NCBI GenBank assembly: GCA_013115125.1
Contig: JABANN010000082.1
Span: 1 to 64,000 of the forward strand
Origin: Perkinsus olseni
Taxonomy: Eukaryota > Perkinsozoa > Perkinsida
Reading direction: 5' to 3'
Length of the DNA: 64,000 bases
Shown: positions 9,737 through 21,791 of the stretch, piece after piece
Layout of the letters: each line of letters starts with the position of its first letter
Position numbering within the stretch: position 1 is the first letter of the stretch
Position numbers and translations under genes: made by a program
Notes under the pieces: generated by a model
The model's database searches: none
Seen by the model: only the letters and a program-made list of their open reading frames with translations
What the model was told of the DNA's origin: nothing

Positions 9737-11392
9737 ATGACTCCATCGTCATCGCCTCCCTCCTCTTCTGTTGGGCCTGAGGTAGCCCATTGGCTACGTC
9801 TGGGTCTAGGCGGCCTGTGGTGTGCTTTAGCAGGCTATGCTCTCGGTAATGCTGCTGCTAGCTGGGTCGCTGATAGACAACACGTCACGGCGGCCAACTC
9901 CGACAAAAGAAAGAACGCATGTACCGGTCATGCTGGCACAGCGCAAGCTACCACTACTACCGCGAATGGTGATGTTCCCTCTGGCAAGGGTATGGATGTA
10001 GCAGTGAATACTGATGAATCCTGGGGTCGGTACGTGATGGATGCTTCTGATCTCATGGTGGCAGTGGTGGCCTGTGATGCTCGTGCTGTGGGGTTTGGTA
10101 CACTTGATAACGATACAGAAGCCCATTCCACAACATTAGTATTGCGGTGTAAGTTCCAGCCTGCCTCTGCTGTTGGTGGAGGGGAGCTATCCTTCCAAAT
10201 ATTCTTCGACCCCACTGAGAACTACCTGAGGTTCATATCCAAGTTCGATCTCACCTCTGCGGATCTGCCTGATGAGGTGATAGCTTACACAGCAGCCTCC
10301 TGGAACACCACCATGCGTTATTGCCGGCTAACACAGTGTGGGGGTCCAGCCGGCCCCAGTGGCCCCTCCGATGGTATGAACTTGGACATGGTTGCTATAG
10401 CACCACAGTGCTTTGCTACCCAGACCCATGCTATAGAATGGCTGGCTCGTCTCACTAAGGTCAGTCTACTCTTGCTACCATTACTACAGTGCTTGATGTT
10501 ACCGCTTTGTTAGGTATTCATGTCATCAATAACAAGATGCTTGATTCATATAAGGGACTGCCGTAATGGGGCTATGCCCTTTGCCACCAAGGACATGCTA
10601 GAGGCTAATACGGTGCTCTCGGCGGTGCAACCCAGCAGCAGCAGCAGTATCAAGCAGGATGGCCAGTCACCTCGCCACCAACAGCAGTGTACAAGTACCG
10701 ATGCAGGGTCGTCGTCATCGTCGTCATATTATGATCGCTCGGCGGCTGACGAGTTTTGTCCAATCTGTCTTGAACGCTTTGTACCTGGAGACCTTGTCCG
10801 ACGGCTACCCTGCATGCATGTCTTCCATAAGACTAAGGCTTGTGACATCGACAAGCATTTGAAGAGGAACAAACAGTGCCCCACCTGCAAGTAAGTGTTC
10901 GAGGCCGATCATGATTTTCCGCGCTAGTGTACTCCGTGAGCACGTTTCACTACTACCCCTCACTTCAGGACTCCGATTGACGTCCGCTACGACTATTTGT
11001 TCCAGGCGCCTCAGCAGGCATCACCAGTTGAGGGTGGACCGGATAGTATCGCTGTCCCCACTGCACCACTCCAAAGGGTGGCCTCTCAGCAACAGGGGGA
11101 GAATATATCAGAACATGTTGCGGACTTAGAGCGTATGCTGGATGGACTGAGGGAGTCCCTCTATAACTATGAGAGGATGAGGGCAGCAGTCCAGGCATTC
11201 TATCATACCCCAACCACTGCTAGCTCCCCGACACCCGTAGCCCCTTCATTGGACAGGGTCAGCTCTCCAATTGAGCGGCGGCCCACAGGGAGTGAGGTGG
11301 CCGATGGTGGGAGAGGGCACAGCATTGTAGACCAGCAGGACAGTGGGCAGACCAGCCGCCGCGATTCGGATGTAGGTTACTGGGATGCGTAG
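9737..11392 (+). CDS. RING-H2 finger protein with N-terminal hydrophobic segment
   Basis: Three exons, 9737-10459, 10514-10890 and 10969-11392, encode 507 residues. A hydrophobic, glycine-rich stretch near residues 20-48 (WLRLGLGGLWCALAGYALG) may anchor the protein in a membrane. The RING is FCPICLERFVPGDLV followed by LPCMHVFHKTKACDIDKHL and CPTC. One extra residue sits between the His ligand and the next Cys compared with the usual spacing. The exon junction falls exactly after CPTCK. A predicted coiled coil (VADLERMLDGLRESLYNYER) follows. A likely role is E3 ubiquitin ligase. The stop codon overlaps the first codons of the next reading frame. Confidence 0.82.
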
Positions 11393-11716
11393 TGTTGTTC
11401 TTGAATCGCCCTATAGCCGACTCCTTGTTTTGACCTCGCGGAATGATAAGACCATTGGCATAGCAGTAGGAGAAGGTCTATTTAGCTCGGTAGATATTGC
11501 TGTGCGTGGTCATTATCATCATATGGAGTATAGTTGTGGTCTTGGAGCACGACCCTCCATAGGGAAGGCCTGCGTGTACCCTTGGTACACGGCTTGGGAG
11601 CACTCACCATCGTGCCATTTACACCAGAATACTCGTTTTATGATGAACTACTGTGGCTACGCCTTGATACTTCTCAGTTAGCCAGAATGACGGAAAGTAT
11701 CTTAGGTCGGAGTTGA
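11385..11716 (+). CDS. Small hypothetical protein with a 32-nt intron
   Basis: Exon 11385-11501 joins 11534-11716 through a 32-nt GT-AG intron in phase 0. The joined product contains LVHGLGALTIVPFTPEYSFYD and LLWLRLDTSQLARM. I do not recognise the family. The ATG overlaps the RING gene's stop by 8 nt, so the true start may differ. A further exon containing a polyproline run (about 11760-11951) may replace the 3' end; that frame could not be joined with certainty. Confidence 0.45.
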
Positions 11717-12221
11717 GACTAGATCAGTATACGGTGGTTATTCGTATTCTAGTGCATGGTTGTTTCAGATCTCGGCCCAGCCACATCGCGACCCACATAC
11801 AGAAGCCCTACTTCACCCCGCACCCAATCCGCATAACATGCTCATGCTGCCTCCTCCTCCTCCCCCTCCAGCATCATCATTACCGCCTGAACCGTCGGAC
11901 AGCTGTGCTGACCCCACGGAGACAGAGCCTCGTCAAGATGGGCCATCATGACTGCCTGGCCGTATCCAAGACACTACATCAGCACAGAGAGCCTGTCATA
12001 GTTGAAGAACAGCTAGGGCCGATCCTCTTGTATACTTGCTAATGTTTTTGTTCTCATTGTATTATTGTCCATCATTGCTATAACAATAAGCTCGACATCG
12101 TAGGCTATGAGCTAGCATCATACGGTGGCTCTCGAGCTTTCAAGCATCGTCTCTCGTGTTCCCTACAGTGTATCAATGGTCAGCTTGGCTGTGGTTCTAG
12201 AAGCAGCAGTCTCGTCAGGAT

Positions 12222-13943
12222 ATGCTTCCGCCCTCTCATGAATGCTATGCTTCTTCTACGGGCAGTACAATGAGTAGCACCAGCAGTGGCATGGGCAGCA
12301 GGAGTCCGTGTATGCTGCTAACGTCAGAATCCCAGATACCTCATCATGATGGCACTGATGATCTTGAGTACGGTTCTGGAGGGCCAGGCTTCGAGGCAGC
12401 TCCTCCGGCTGCACCTCCCCCCAGGGATTTCTCAGTAGATTGGATAAGAGCGGGTTCCATCTATGCTGTGGTATTCGTCCATACTGCAGTGACAGTACAG
12501 TGGTCAGTGAAGCACATCACTCCACAGGAACTCGAGAAAATACAAGTATTAATACGACAGTTCATGCAGTTTGGGTTGGGCCAGTTCTTCTGCCTCTCTG
12601 GTGCTGCTTGTGGACATAGCAAAGACAATCTCTGGACCTTTCTTCTGAAGAGAACTCAGCGCCTCTTGGTACCCCTGCTGGTCGCCTACCTCCTTGTTGT
12701 TGTGCCCGATGCGTACATCTCTAGGTCGTGGCGGTATGGAGCTGATGAGCAGGCTATTGGCTTCTTTCGCTTCTACTGGTCGACTGTATCAACCTTCCGT
12801 GATGGTGTTGGTTGGTTATGGTTCTTGCCCGCCCTATGGTTCCTCTCCCTCATCAACTACCCTGTTATAGCATGGTTCAACAACCCCCGTCATGCATGGG
12901 CCACCAATGCGCGTTATCTCATCATCACTGCTTTGGTATGCCTCTTTGGTCTCGGTGGGGGTATCCTAGCCTGCTCGATAGGCCCATCATGGACCCGTTG
13001 CCTCTGTGCTATACCGATATGGCTGCCCTATGTCTATACTATCCTCATCCCTGTGGGTAGACGCCTCTTCACCATCGCCTGCAGCCTGCTATTAGTTTGG
13101 GTTATGTTCGCCACTGGTGTAGGAGAGCGTACTGATCTGTGGTCAAACATGACCTTCAGTATACTCTTCTACAACTACTGGTACTTCTACGGCATCATCT
13201 ATACTTTCGGTAACAACACCCAAGAACAGGCTCGCTATTATCCCGCCTTCAGTCGATGGATCATGAATCATCGTCCATACGGCTATACCAACATGCCCGA
13301 GTCCTTTAGACGTTTTATTGGTACCGTAAAGGCTTTTCTGATTATATTATTAGCGGCAATAGGTACACCAACCCATCGAGAGGATGTTGGCTACTATTGG
13401 AGGTTTCCAGTCTATAATACGATCGGCCTGGTCGTATGGTACGTGATTGGGGCATGGTGCTGGTTCTTGTTAGTAGTCTACGCTGCGACTTACACTGATG
13501 GTGGTCTTAATACCGACTTCCCCTCTGCCATGCTTTGCCGGGAGGAATCTTCACGCCGGGGCAAGGTGCTGTCTGATGCTTTGCCACTGGGAGCCGGGAG
13601 AGGCTCACATCCTACTTATATGAGATTGAGGACTCAACCAGAGGCACTGAAGGAGACTAGCGCTCCTATGTTATCGTTGGACCAGGCTAGAGCCGGTCCA
13701 GGTAGAGATGAGGGTAGCTCCTGGACTGAGAGGCTCGCTGGACATGCTCAGAAAGTTGGAATGATCGTGTATCTTTTTCATTGGTTGTTTGCTGATATCC
13801 TCACTGGCTTGTTTGTTGTTCCCTTTGACATGAGTTTCTCTACTGCTTTACCCTTCCTGTACATAGGATGCATCCTATGCTCTTGGTGCATGTATGCTGT
13901 TATCATTCAAGTACCACTCTTACGCATCATATTTGCCGCCTAG
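12222..13943 (+). CDS. Acyltransferase-3-like multi-pass membrane protein
   Basis: Intronless frame of 573 residues. After a disordered N-terminus of about 70 residues comes DFSVDWIRAGSIYAVVFVHTAV, the first transmembrane helix with the conserved histidine of the acyltransferase-3 family. FGLGQFFCLSGAACGHS, RTQRLLVPLL and GVGWLWFLPALWFLSLI match the order of later family motifs. About ten hydrophobic helices follow. Members move acyl groups onto sugars, lipids or peptides at membranes. The substrate here cannot be told. A cytoplasmic-looking loop near residues 430-500 interrupts the last helices. Confidence 0.75.
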   Translation: MLPPSHECYASSTGSTMSSTSSGMGSRSPCMLLTSESQIPHHDGTDDLEYGSGGPGFEAAPPAAPPPRDFSVDWIRAGSIYAVVFVHTAVTVQWSVKHITPQELEKIQVLIRQFMQFGLGQFFCLSGAACGHSKDNLWTFLLKRTQRLLVPLLVAYLLVVVPDAYISRSWRYGADEQAIGFFRFYWSTVSTFRDGVGWLWFLPALWFLSLINYPVIAWFNNPRHAWATNARYLIITALVCLFGLGGGILACSIGPSWTRCLCAIPIWLPYVYTILIPVGRRLFTIACSLLLVWVMFATGVGERTDLWSNMTFSILFYNYWYFYGIIYTFGNNTQEQARYYPAFSRWIMNHRPYGYTNMPESFRRFIGTVKAFLIILLAAIGTPTHREDVGYYWRFPVYNTIGLVVWYVIGAWCWFLLVVYAATYTDGGLNTDFPSAMLCREESSRRGKVLSDALPLGAGRGSHPTYMRLRTQPEALKETSAPMLSLDQARAGPGRDEGSSWTERLAGHAQKVGMIVYLFHWLFADILTGLFVVPFDMSFSTALPFLYIGCILCSWCMYAVIIQVPLLRIIFAA

Positions 13944-14026
13944 TAATAATAACAATACTCATATTAAGGCCACCCATCATCGGCTATAATATTGTGTATA
14001 TAATCATCACACTTTGGCAGTCGAGG

Positions 14027-14059
<33 letters not shown>

Positions 14060-14344
14060 TATCTTCCGATTCCGCTATGATCATCTACAGTCTCGCCTGA
14101 TGCGGCCGTGGTGTTACCTGATGCGCGTGCTGTTGTTATCCTTTGAGACGGGATTATCTTATTGAAGGAGCTTCACCACCGCCACTACGATGATGATGAT
14201 GACGTTAGTATGGTACTAGTAGATACTCTCTCAGTATCCTCTTGAAGGGGCTACCTTGTGTTGTTGTGTAAGGTCTTTGTGGCACAAAGTTCGTGCGGGT
14301 CAACCCGGCTCTGGCTCAGGACTGCTGCTTACCGCTTCCGTCGA
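13944..14344. other. Spacer with CAT microsatellite
   Basis: No supported gene. A pure CAT run of about 34 nt occupies 14027-14060. The rest is AT-rich on the left and featureless on the right, and it probably holds the acyltransferase 3' end and the CDK leader. Confidence 0.6.
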
Positions 14345-16180
14345 ATGTCATTGCTTGATACACGTTCCAGTATACATCACCATCGTCAAAAGCAGCAGCA
14401 GCAGTTCCCTATGGAGCTAATGGCACTGGTTGGGGAGGGCATTTATGGGAAAGTTTACAAAGCCCGGTGGCATCGTCGTTCTGTAGACGACGGCGATGAC
14501 GATGATGATTCTGTACTACTCCAACGTCATTATAGTCATCTACCCTATCCTCCTATTGTTAGATGAGTGAGAGGATTTGTGCTGTGAAGACGATCAAGTT
14601 GCGAGATGAATCGGAAGGTGGCGAGCATCAGCAGCATCCGATAGGCTTGTTTCTCGCCCTTCACAGGCATCCCTGCATCTGTCCTTCGGGAAGTAGGCCT
14701 CCTCCAGGCACTACATCACCCCAACATTGTGGAGTATGTATCATGCCATTATTATAATCCTTCCCAATTGCTGACTTCTCATTTCCAGACTACGCGGATT
14801 CACGGTAGACCTGAAAGCCTCCACCATATACTTGGTCTTTGATTTTTACCAACAAGATCTTGCTCGCTTTATAAACCTCTCAACAGGAGGTAATACCCAC
14901 CAGTGTCCTACACTCCTGCGATGATAGTTTCTGTTAGGGGAGGGTGACCTCGAGGACAGCTTAGTTGAGCATATTTCACATGGAGTTCTGGAAGGCGTTG
15001 CTTACCTGCACTCCCACAAGGTATCATGGGTCGGCTACCCTCGACCGTAATCCTAGGAAACCGAGGTGACACCAGACAGAACACTGTTATTAACACTGTT
15101 CTGTGGCGCCCGCATTCAGTGTATTGGCACTGAGGCTGGGCTCACGAATCGGGCCGCTATGATAATGACGGTTGCTCACGGAATTACCAAGGGCAATGTG
15201 AACCAAAAACATACTCAGCGGAGCCACAGAGGAGTCTTCGATGCTGCAGCCTCTCCCAAGCACCACCCAATACTACGCTACTGCTCGATACTACAGATAC
15301 TCCACAGAGACCTCAAGCCGCATAATATACTCCTCAATTGGGACTGCAGTGACATTAAGATAGCTGACTTCGGTCTGGCTAGGGAGATAGGCATCCCTAC
15401 CGGCCCTCTAGCGGTTGATGTAAGGAGCCCTCCCAGGTTGGCCCGAGCATCATCCAGTGTGTTAGGTTGTGACGCTGTGGTACAGAGCTCCTGAAGCTCT
15501 TCTCGGCTCAACAGCTTACGGTGAACCACTCGATGTCTGGAGTATTGGTTGCATCATATTAGAGATGCTACGTGGGAAGGCCTTCGTGACAGGTGATGAT
15601 AATGATGGCAGTGAGGATGATGGTGATATCACCACAGGGATCATCCATCTCAGGCTCTTCCCCTGAGGATCAGATATGCAAGATATTTGCTATTCTCGGT
15701 GCCCCAGATGACACCACCTGGCCTGAGGCTGACACCCTACCGCTGTGGAGGTATGGGGGGGGGCTCCCGCAGCGATGCCTGCCCACCTGTATGACTATAG
15801 GTCCCATATGAGGCTTGTATCGAGAGTAGTACCCCTCTCTGATGTCGTACCCGAAGAAGCCTCTCCTGCTGCAGTGAGCTTGGCGGGTGCAATGCTGAAG
15901 TAAGCTTGCGGCTGCTACCTGTAGCGTTGTAGCTTTCGTGGCACTCCAATCCTTCGTCAAAGTCATTATTGCTAACTCACCTAGTGTTGACCCTTAGCAG
16001 GACGATGTCAGTATCACTGGCATATGATAGCTGCTTTCCGTGCCACATGATTTCAGGGTTTGCCCTAGCCATCGCATCACCTGTGAAGAAGGGCTTGCTG
16101 CCCCGTACTTCCAGGACCATCTGCAAGACCTCTGCAGCAGCAGCAGCAGCAGCTGTGGTGACTACCCTACGTTAAGTTGA
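14345..16180 (+). CDS. Cyclin-dependent kinase (CDK) in ten exons
   Basis: Exons 14345-14512, 14563-14617, 14667-14733, 14789-14889, 14938-15020, 15297-15419, 15466-15585, 15638-15750, 15801-15899 and 16057-16180 have compatible phases and total 351 codons. Motifs in order: the P-loop [21 protein letters not shown] (catalytic Lys), [14 protein letters not shown] (the cyclin-binding PSTAIRE-type helix), [70 protein letters not shown] and [14 protein letters not shown]. This is a complete CDK of the CDK1/CDK5 type. A loop between P-loop and Lys is expanded with Asp residues. Intron 5 (15021-15296) is far longer than the others and holds a near-perfect palindrome. A start at 14411 is also possible. 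Confidence 0.88.
15076..15104. repeat. Near-perfect 14-bp inverted repeat in CDK intron
   Basis: ACAGAACACTGTTA (15076-15089) faces TAACACTGTTCTGT (15091-15104). The arms are complementary except for one position. It lies in the 276-nt intron between the fifth and sixth CDK exons. Confidence 0.7.
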
Positions 16181-16509
16181 ACATAATGCTACTACCCCTA
16201 CCACTTGATGATTGCTTACTACTCCTGCTATCCTCGGGCCTAATGTGGCCGAGGTCTTATTGCTTGTATGGGTTTGTGAGAAGCCTTCAATGATCGCCAT
16301 CATTGCTTCCCTTTTTTAAGCATTCATAGAATCTCGACTCGATGATGATGATGTCATCATCTACTTGTCTACAGTGTCACTGGATTATAACCTCAACGTA
16401 CCATTCATAACTACCCCGTAACCATCGCTGCTAACTCCTCTTCTTGGGCTCCGCACTCCAGCTGCCTTACACAACCTACTCAATAGCTGTACTCCTTCAC
16501 GTAGACAAC

Positions 16510-18422
16510 ATGAGCGCCGCCGGCGGAGGCGGCTACTATGACTGTTGTTCCCTGCCGCCGCCGCCCCCGCCTTCCCCCAGTAGTGGCCTGTTCTGCTATT
16601 ATTATTATAACTGATTTACGTATGTTCCACCACCAGACTAGTAGTACTAGCTCGTTGAATGGTCATCATCATCATCGTTGTTGTTGTTGTTCTTCCTCTG
16701 CTCCACCTAGTCGTATCGATCTCTACCCTCATCTCTTGTGTCTCGAGTGGCCATTATTCTATTGCCTCTACCCGATCAGTCGTCATTCCATTATTATGTC
16801 GACTTCTCTCTGCCGCGAAGAGCGCCAAATGGCAGCGGCTAATAATGGTGCCAGGATCATACCTCATGAAGATCATACACAACAGCAGCAGCAGCAGCAG
16901 CAGCAAAAGGCTGGTGACTGCCTTGTCCAGCATCCTACTATAACCTCGCCACAATGGCTGGTTATAAGGCTAACCCCCGAGTTTCTCAACACAGACAGTA
17001 GTGGTACTGTTAGCTGCGGAAAGTTCCAGATAAAGTGGGTATGGGCGGAGTCCGCGGTTACAGTTATTTCCTCACTGCCCTCAGCTTGTCCTGGAGAGAC
17101 AAGACGCCAATACGTAAACTCTTCACCTTCCTCCGCCGGCGGAGGAGAACGGGCAAGCAACAGAGAAATGGTCAAGCATCATGCACGGGAGCTGTGGCCA
17201 TCAGTTACGCCGCAACGGCAGCAGCAGCAGCAGCAGTTGTACCTGCGGTGGGGTGGTCATATAATGGCCACTGAGGCCATGGACCAAGCTGAGACTGCCC
17301 TTCAGGATGCCCTTGCCGGTAGTACGGCAAGCCTCTAGACTTGCTTATGTGATGCTATGATGCTAGGGGAGTTTGCGAAAGCGGTGACCACTCCCATTGA
17401 GAGGAAGTCGTCATCTAATGCTGATGATACCGCTGTCATCTGTGTCATATCGTACGGGTACATGAATAAGTTAGAGTGAGGCAGCTCGAAGAGCCAGTAT
17501 CATAGCATCACCTCTGCTTGCTGTAGGCATGTAGCGGTCCAGACAACCGTCGATACAGTGAAGTCCATAGCGGTCGAAGCAACCCCATCCACAGCTGTCA
17601 AAGCTACGATGACTTCCTCGATGGTAACGGCATAGTCATTCTCTTGAATCATAGCCGTTCGCTCTCAGGGGACCGCCAGAGGGGTGCAAGCTGGAGATGG
17701 CGGCCGTATCGTGCACGCCGGAGCTGCAGGCTGCACTCGATCCAGTGGGGTCGTCGAAGATAACCCAGCTCCCAAGAGGAAGTCTAGAGGGAAGAAGAGT
17801 AACGATCGTGTGCAGGCAGACGAGGCCCCGCAGAAACGGAAGCGACGATCGAAGAAGGGATGTGGCAAGGGGACGAAGAAAAGGAGAACTGAAGACAATT
17901 CCGAGGTCGAGTTGGACCCACATGCCGCTGAGACAAGCAATAACAGCACTGCCGATATCGGCCAACCTGAGGGGAATCCTATCGGAGAGGCTTCCCCGGC
18001 CACCCAGGAGATGAAGCCATCATCGATAGGGGGTTCAGATGGAGCAGCTCAGCATAACGATAGCGGCAGCTCTCTGAAGGGCCCCTCTGACGCCATGGCA
18101 GAGGGGTTATCGAAGGGTACTCCAACGACAGATCCTGATAAAGTCGAGCGACTCTGCGTTGATGATAATCATACATCAGGGATCATCCAACAGGGACCAG
18201 CGCACCCGATTGTCGATACAACCGCTACTATCGGCAATTTAGTAGCACACATTCCTGAGGATGATCCGATAGAAGTCGATTACGGTGATGATACCTCCAA
18301 CCTCGGTGACGCTGATGACGATGCATCAGTGGTCTTTGAGGTGAGGCTCACGGACACCGGACTCCCTTCGGGTAGTGGCAACGTGCAGGAACCACCCACT
18401 GGAGGAGATTTGTTTGACGACA

Positions 18423-18464
<42 letters not shown>

Positions 18465-18606
18465 CACTGATGGAAGAGCGTGACGTTGGAGAGGCTGCTG
18501 AACATGACATCAATCGGCCACCAGTGGTGCTTCGGCCCAAGCCCAGACCGTTGTCATTGTCCAGTATAATTAATGATTGTATGCCATTGGACGACGGTGA
18601 TAGGTA
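16510..18606 (+). CDS. Nuclear protein with basic patch and polyaspartate tract
   Basis: Multi-exon gene of unknown family. The downstream part is well supported: coding up to about 17320 joins GGGAGTTTGCG (donor near ALAG), then an exon from about 17527 (HVAVQTTVDTVKSIAVEATP), then the long exon 17684-18606, all with matching phases. Features are polyglutamine runs, a lysine/arginine-rich nuclear-localisation cluster (APKRKSRGKKS and QKRKRRSKK) and an acidic region with a run of about 14 aspartates. The N-terminal part from ATG 16510 (polyproline, polytyrosine) and its splice to the middle exon are uncertain. Chromatin or nucleolar association is inference from composition only. Confidence 0.55.
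18424..18464. repeat. GAT microsatellite
   Basis: About 14 uninterrupted GAT units, read as polyaspartate in the surrounding gene. Confidence 0.9.
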
Positions 18607-18636
18607 GGGCTCTAGTTTTGGACACGCAAAGACACT

Positions 18637-19060
18637 ATGCCACTCAGAGCAGAGATGGAGGGTTCACCACCCATAACTGCCGGTGACTTGGAAGGGGTTG
18701 TCATCACTCCGTCCGAGCGTCCACCCCCAAGCACGCATGTGACACCAAATGATTGTATCACCACTGGAATGCAACATGAAGCGGGCGGAGCGACTAATTG
18801 CACTCGGAATAATAAGCGTAAAAGTAGTTTTATTGACTTATGGTGAGTCCGTCGATCTCAGTGATCGTCAGATCGACAGAAGAGGCTGCGTGAAGATAAC
18901 AGTAGAAGGTCACCGCAGGCAACTCATGAACACTGCTGCAGAGGCGATCCGCACGAAGGAGAGGTCAGCTGCCATTTTCCTTGTCGTTCTCCTAATTGTC
19001 CTTGCATTAGAGGTTACTAATACCGCGATCTTATGTTTCAACAGGGCTGATGAACGATAG
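18637..19060 (+). CDS. Uncertain short gene, possible single-pass membrane protein
   Basis: An open stretch from 18637 (69 codons, starting MPLRAEMEGSPPITAGDLEG) overlaps another from 18749 whose 3' half reads CVKITVEGHRRQLMNTAAEA and then a strongly hydrophobic FLVVLLIVLALEV. The two frames may be exons of one gene, but no clean intron joins them. Function not recognised. Confidence 0.3.
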
Positions 19061-20370
19061 TTATTCGAAGGCGAGTCGGCATTACTTGCAAGTTCGAGAA
19101 TCCGTTATCGCTAAGGGAAAATGAATACTTGACAGTACTGCATGTAATGATGCCAGTTCCCACTCTCTTATCTTCATCTCGTCCTTACTCAGTTACCAGC
19201 AAGTCGATCATACCAAAAAGGTTCTGCTATTACTTTGTCTGCGCCTTTGAGACAACGTGATTATCTCTTTCGCCGAGGGAGTAATCCGTTGCTTCGCGGC
19301 TGTCCAAGACTCCCTTATAACAGGTCGATGCTCTAATTGTGGACAATATGCTAGTATACTGTACACTTACAATGGATGATTTCAACTGCATGTCACACTT
19401 TCTAACAATCATAGTAGACTTTAGTTAAGAGCTTCAGTTCTGACTCGTCGAGACTCAACATCATTCTCTTCGCAAACAAAAAATTGAAATGAGTAGCACA
19501 TGATACAACGGCCGTCATATACTGATCCCAATCCTCTCATTCCAATGCTGAGGAATCAACTCGGAAACCTGTGAATAACACGGGGATGGGAGCACTACGG
19601 CGGGAACCTCACCTCTCGTGTGCTTATCGTTACGACATTATGTTGGGTGTGATCCTTGGGGTCGAGACAGCCAGCACATACACACATCTTATCAAGCCCG
19701 ACGACCTTCGTCGACACTACCCACTGAACCCTTCCCACAAAGGATGATGCCCTTTAGAAATGGTGCTCGTGAAGTCTCACTTATTTTCGGCATCATTCAC
19801 GAGACTTAAGCATGTTATGCATCCCCTCTGTAACTTGAAGCACATCTCCGCCTGCTCGGAGCCAGCGAACCTCACTTCCTTCGCTTCCAGCTGCCAAAAC
19901 ATCTCAGTGAATGACGCTACTAGAACAACATCGACTCACTCTCTTGGCCAGCTCTTTGAGAGAGATATTCTCAGACTGCGCAATTGTCACGAGAAACAGT
20001 CTATTCTTATTCTTCTTATCGTAGAGAAATAGATTGTGTGTATCGTGTCCGAGTGGACGGTCGTCATCTCCGGCCCCTGGCAAATGAGTGTACACGGCTA
20101 GGAGTTCCCTCCCCTACGGCCGATTGGGTCCTTGACGGGTTGGTATCCCCGTTGTAACAAAGTAGGCCACAACTTAGACTCGGCAGTGTATCCATGCTGT
20201 CCTGCAATCGCCATAGAGGCATTCACACTACAGATGCACTACCAGTCCCTCCAGTCGCCTACTACAGAACGCGAGTGGCAGCAGCAAGGAGAGCACACAC
20301 CGTTGACACAAAAGTCATGATAAGAGAACCTCTCTCGACTATCAAGAGGTATGGGTGTGAGGCCATGTGA
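19061..20370. other. 1.3-kb convergent spacer without recognised gene
   Basis: This separates a plus-strand block from a minus-strand block. No reading frame shows coding character or family motifs, and I see no RNA gene. It probably holds the 3' ends of both blocks. Confidence 0.5.
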
Positions 20371-21539
20371 CTAAGAATGTCTTCTTAGCACCTGCCTGGC
20401 ATAGGACTGGGCCTCATTTTCGGCGCGGGAGAGGTAGCTCGAGGGATGCATGAAATAAGCCATGGCGAAGCCAACCAGCAGCAGCTAACAATGATACGCA
20501 TCTATTCTCGTCTAAGCAATGCCCCTTACATCAGCAGGTGGAGCCTCAAGACACTTGGTATCGACGAAGACTTCATCGGTACCGAACTTGGCATCGTAAG
20601 TCGCTGTGAGCAGCCCAGGGATCTTCCATTGACGATCCCAGTCCTGCCACTTATGATTACTGAACTCCACGGGGACCTCAACACCGTTGACGGTCTGAAG
20701 ATGACGGGAATGCTTTCACTCTCGAACAGTCGATCAGGCCACAACATACGAGGGTATAGTAAACTTTCTTGATGGCTGACTTGGCACTCCAAAGTTCCGT
20801 CGTAGCTCCTCCGGAGCCCTCATTTATAGTCACCTCAACCTTCGCTTTCCCTTTCACCTAACACGAGCAGCTACGGCGATAGCCCGTAGTCTAATTATGT
20901 ATTTACCTTCACTTTCAGGTGTGCGAACTCTTCACCTTTCGCGTTTTTAAAACTTGCTTCCCTTTTCGCCTTAAACTTCACCTTCACTTTCAATTCATCA
21001 TCATCATCATCGAAATCGAAGAGATCGTCAAGGGAGAAGTCACTGAGTTGGTCACAAACGTAGACTGACCGATAGCTGTCGAAGTCGCGTACCTATCGTC
21101 TGAGTCTGTCTCCCAGTCCACTTCCTTCTTATAATCCTCATCTAGCTTACCAAGAGCGCATCGCCCCAATACCTGTGAGTTCACTGAGCGACACCGACCC
21201 CACAGAGTCGAATACCTCTCCGCGTTCATCATCATCCCGTACGAAGTTCTCGAGTGTGAAATCGGGATCCTTGTCCCAGAAGCTGCTCAATGACCTATCC
21301 ATCAGCACCGAATTCAGCTGAATTGGGTCATAATGATGGTGACCTTATATACAGCCACAGCTGCTTGTCCATATTATAAACATTATAGCCCTTGGAGAGG
21401 AGGCCTGCCTTCTTAATCTATCAGAGAGTGATGATGACGGTGGTCCCCACCGCAGTGCCCGACCGACCTTGAATGAATGCTCCTGACCAGGCTCGGGGTC
21501 TGGCAGGAGAACATCGGGAGTCGACGCGGTGCAGCCCAT
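20371..21539 (-). CDS. Acylation-motif protein with acidic and basic regions
   Basis: The N-terminus at 21539 reads MGCTASTPDVLLPDPEP, a dual myristoylation/palmitoylation signature. The first exon joins the next (reading SLSSFWDKDPDFTLENF) through an intron beginning GTTTATAATATGG, with exact phase. Later exons encode DFSLDDLFDFDDDDDELKVK, KAKVEVTINEGSGGATTELW, VNGVEVPVEFSNHKWQDWD and IPGLLTATYDAKFGTDEVFV. The last exon ends QSYARQVLRRHS. The middle repeats short beta-strand-like patterns. I do not recognise the family. One intron near 21060-21180 can be drawn in two ways. The exon strings are clearly coding on the minus strand. Confidence 0.55.
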
Positions 21540-21791
21540 TGTGGTATTACGAAAAGCTGGATGATGGTGATGGTCAATGATGATGATACTATCGAAATGT
21601 AACAACACTACAAGGGATTGTGATCATCATGTTCATCACGAAACAAATGAAGATAGTCAATTCAATGATGGCAGTCATGCATCATCATCACCAATGAACA
21701 ACAACAACAGCATGAGCAGCAGGATATTGATGACACCGGTTTAATGTACGCCTCGAAATTTCATGAACAACAACAGCATCAGCAGTAGGCG

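Noticed and set aside
21060-21180. A 31-nt intron in the minus-strand gene at 20371-21539
   Set aside because: A single longer intron ending at GGTCAG gives an equally good frame, so this case was not counted among the short introns.
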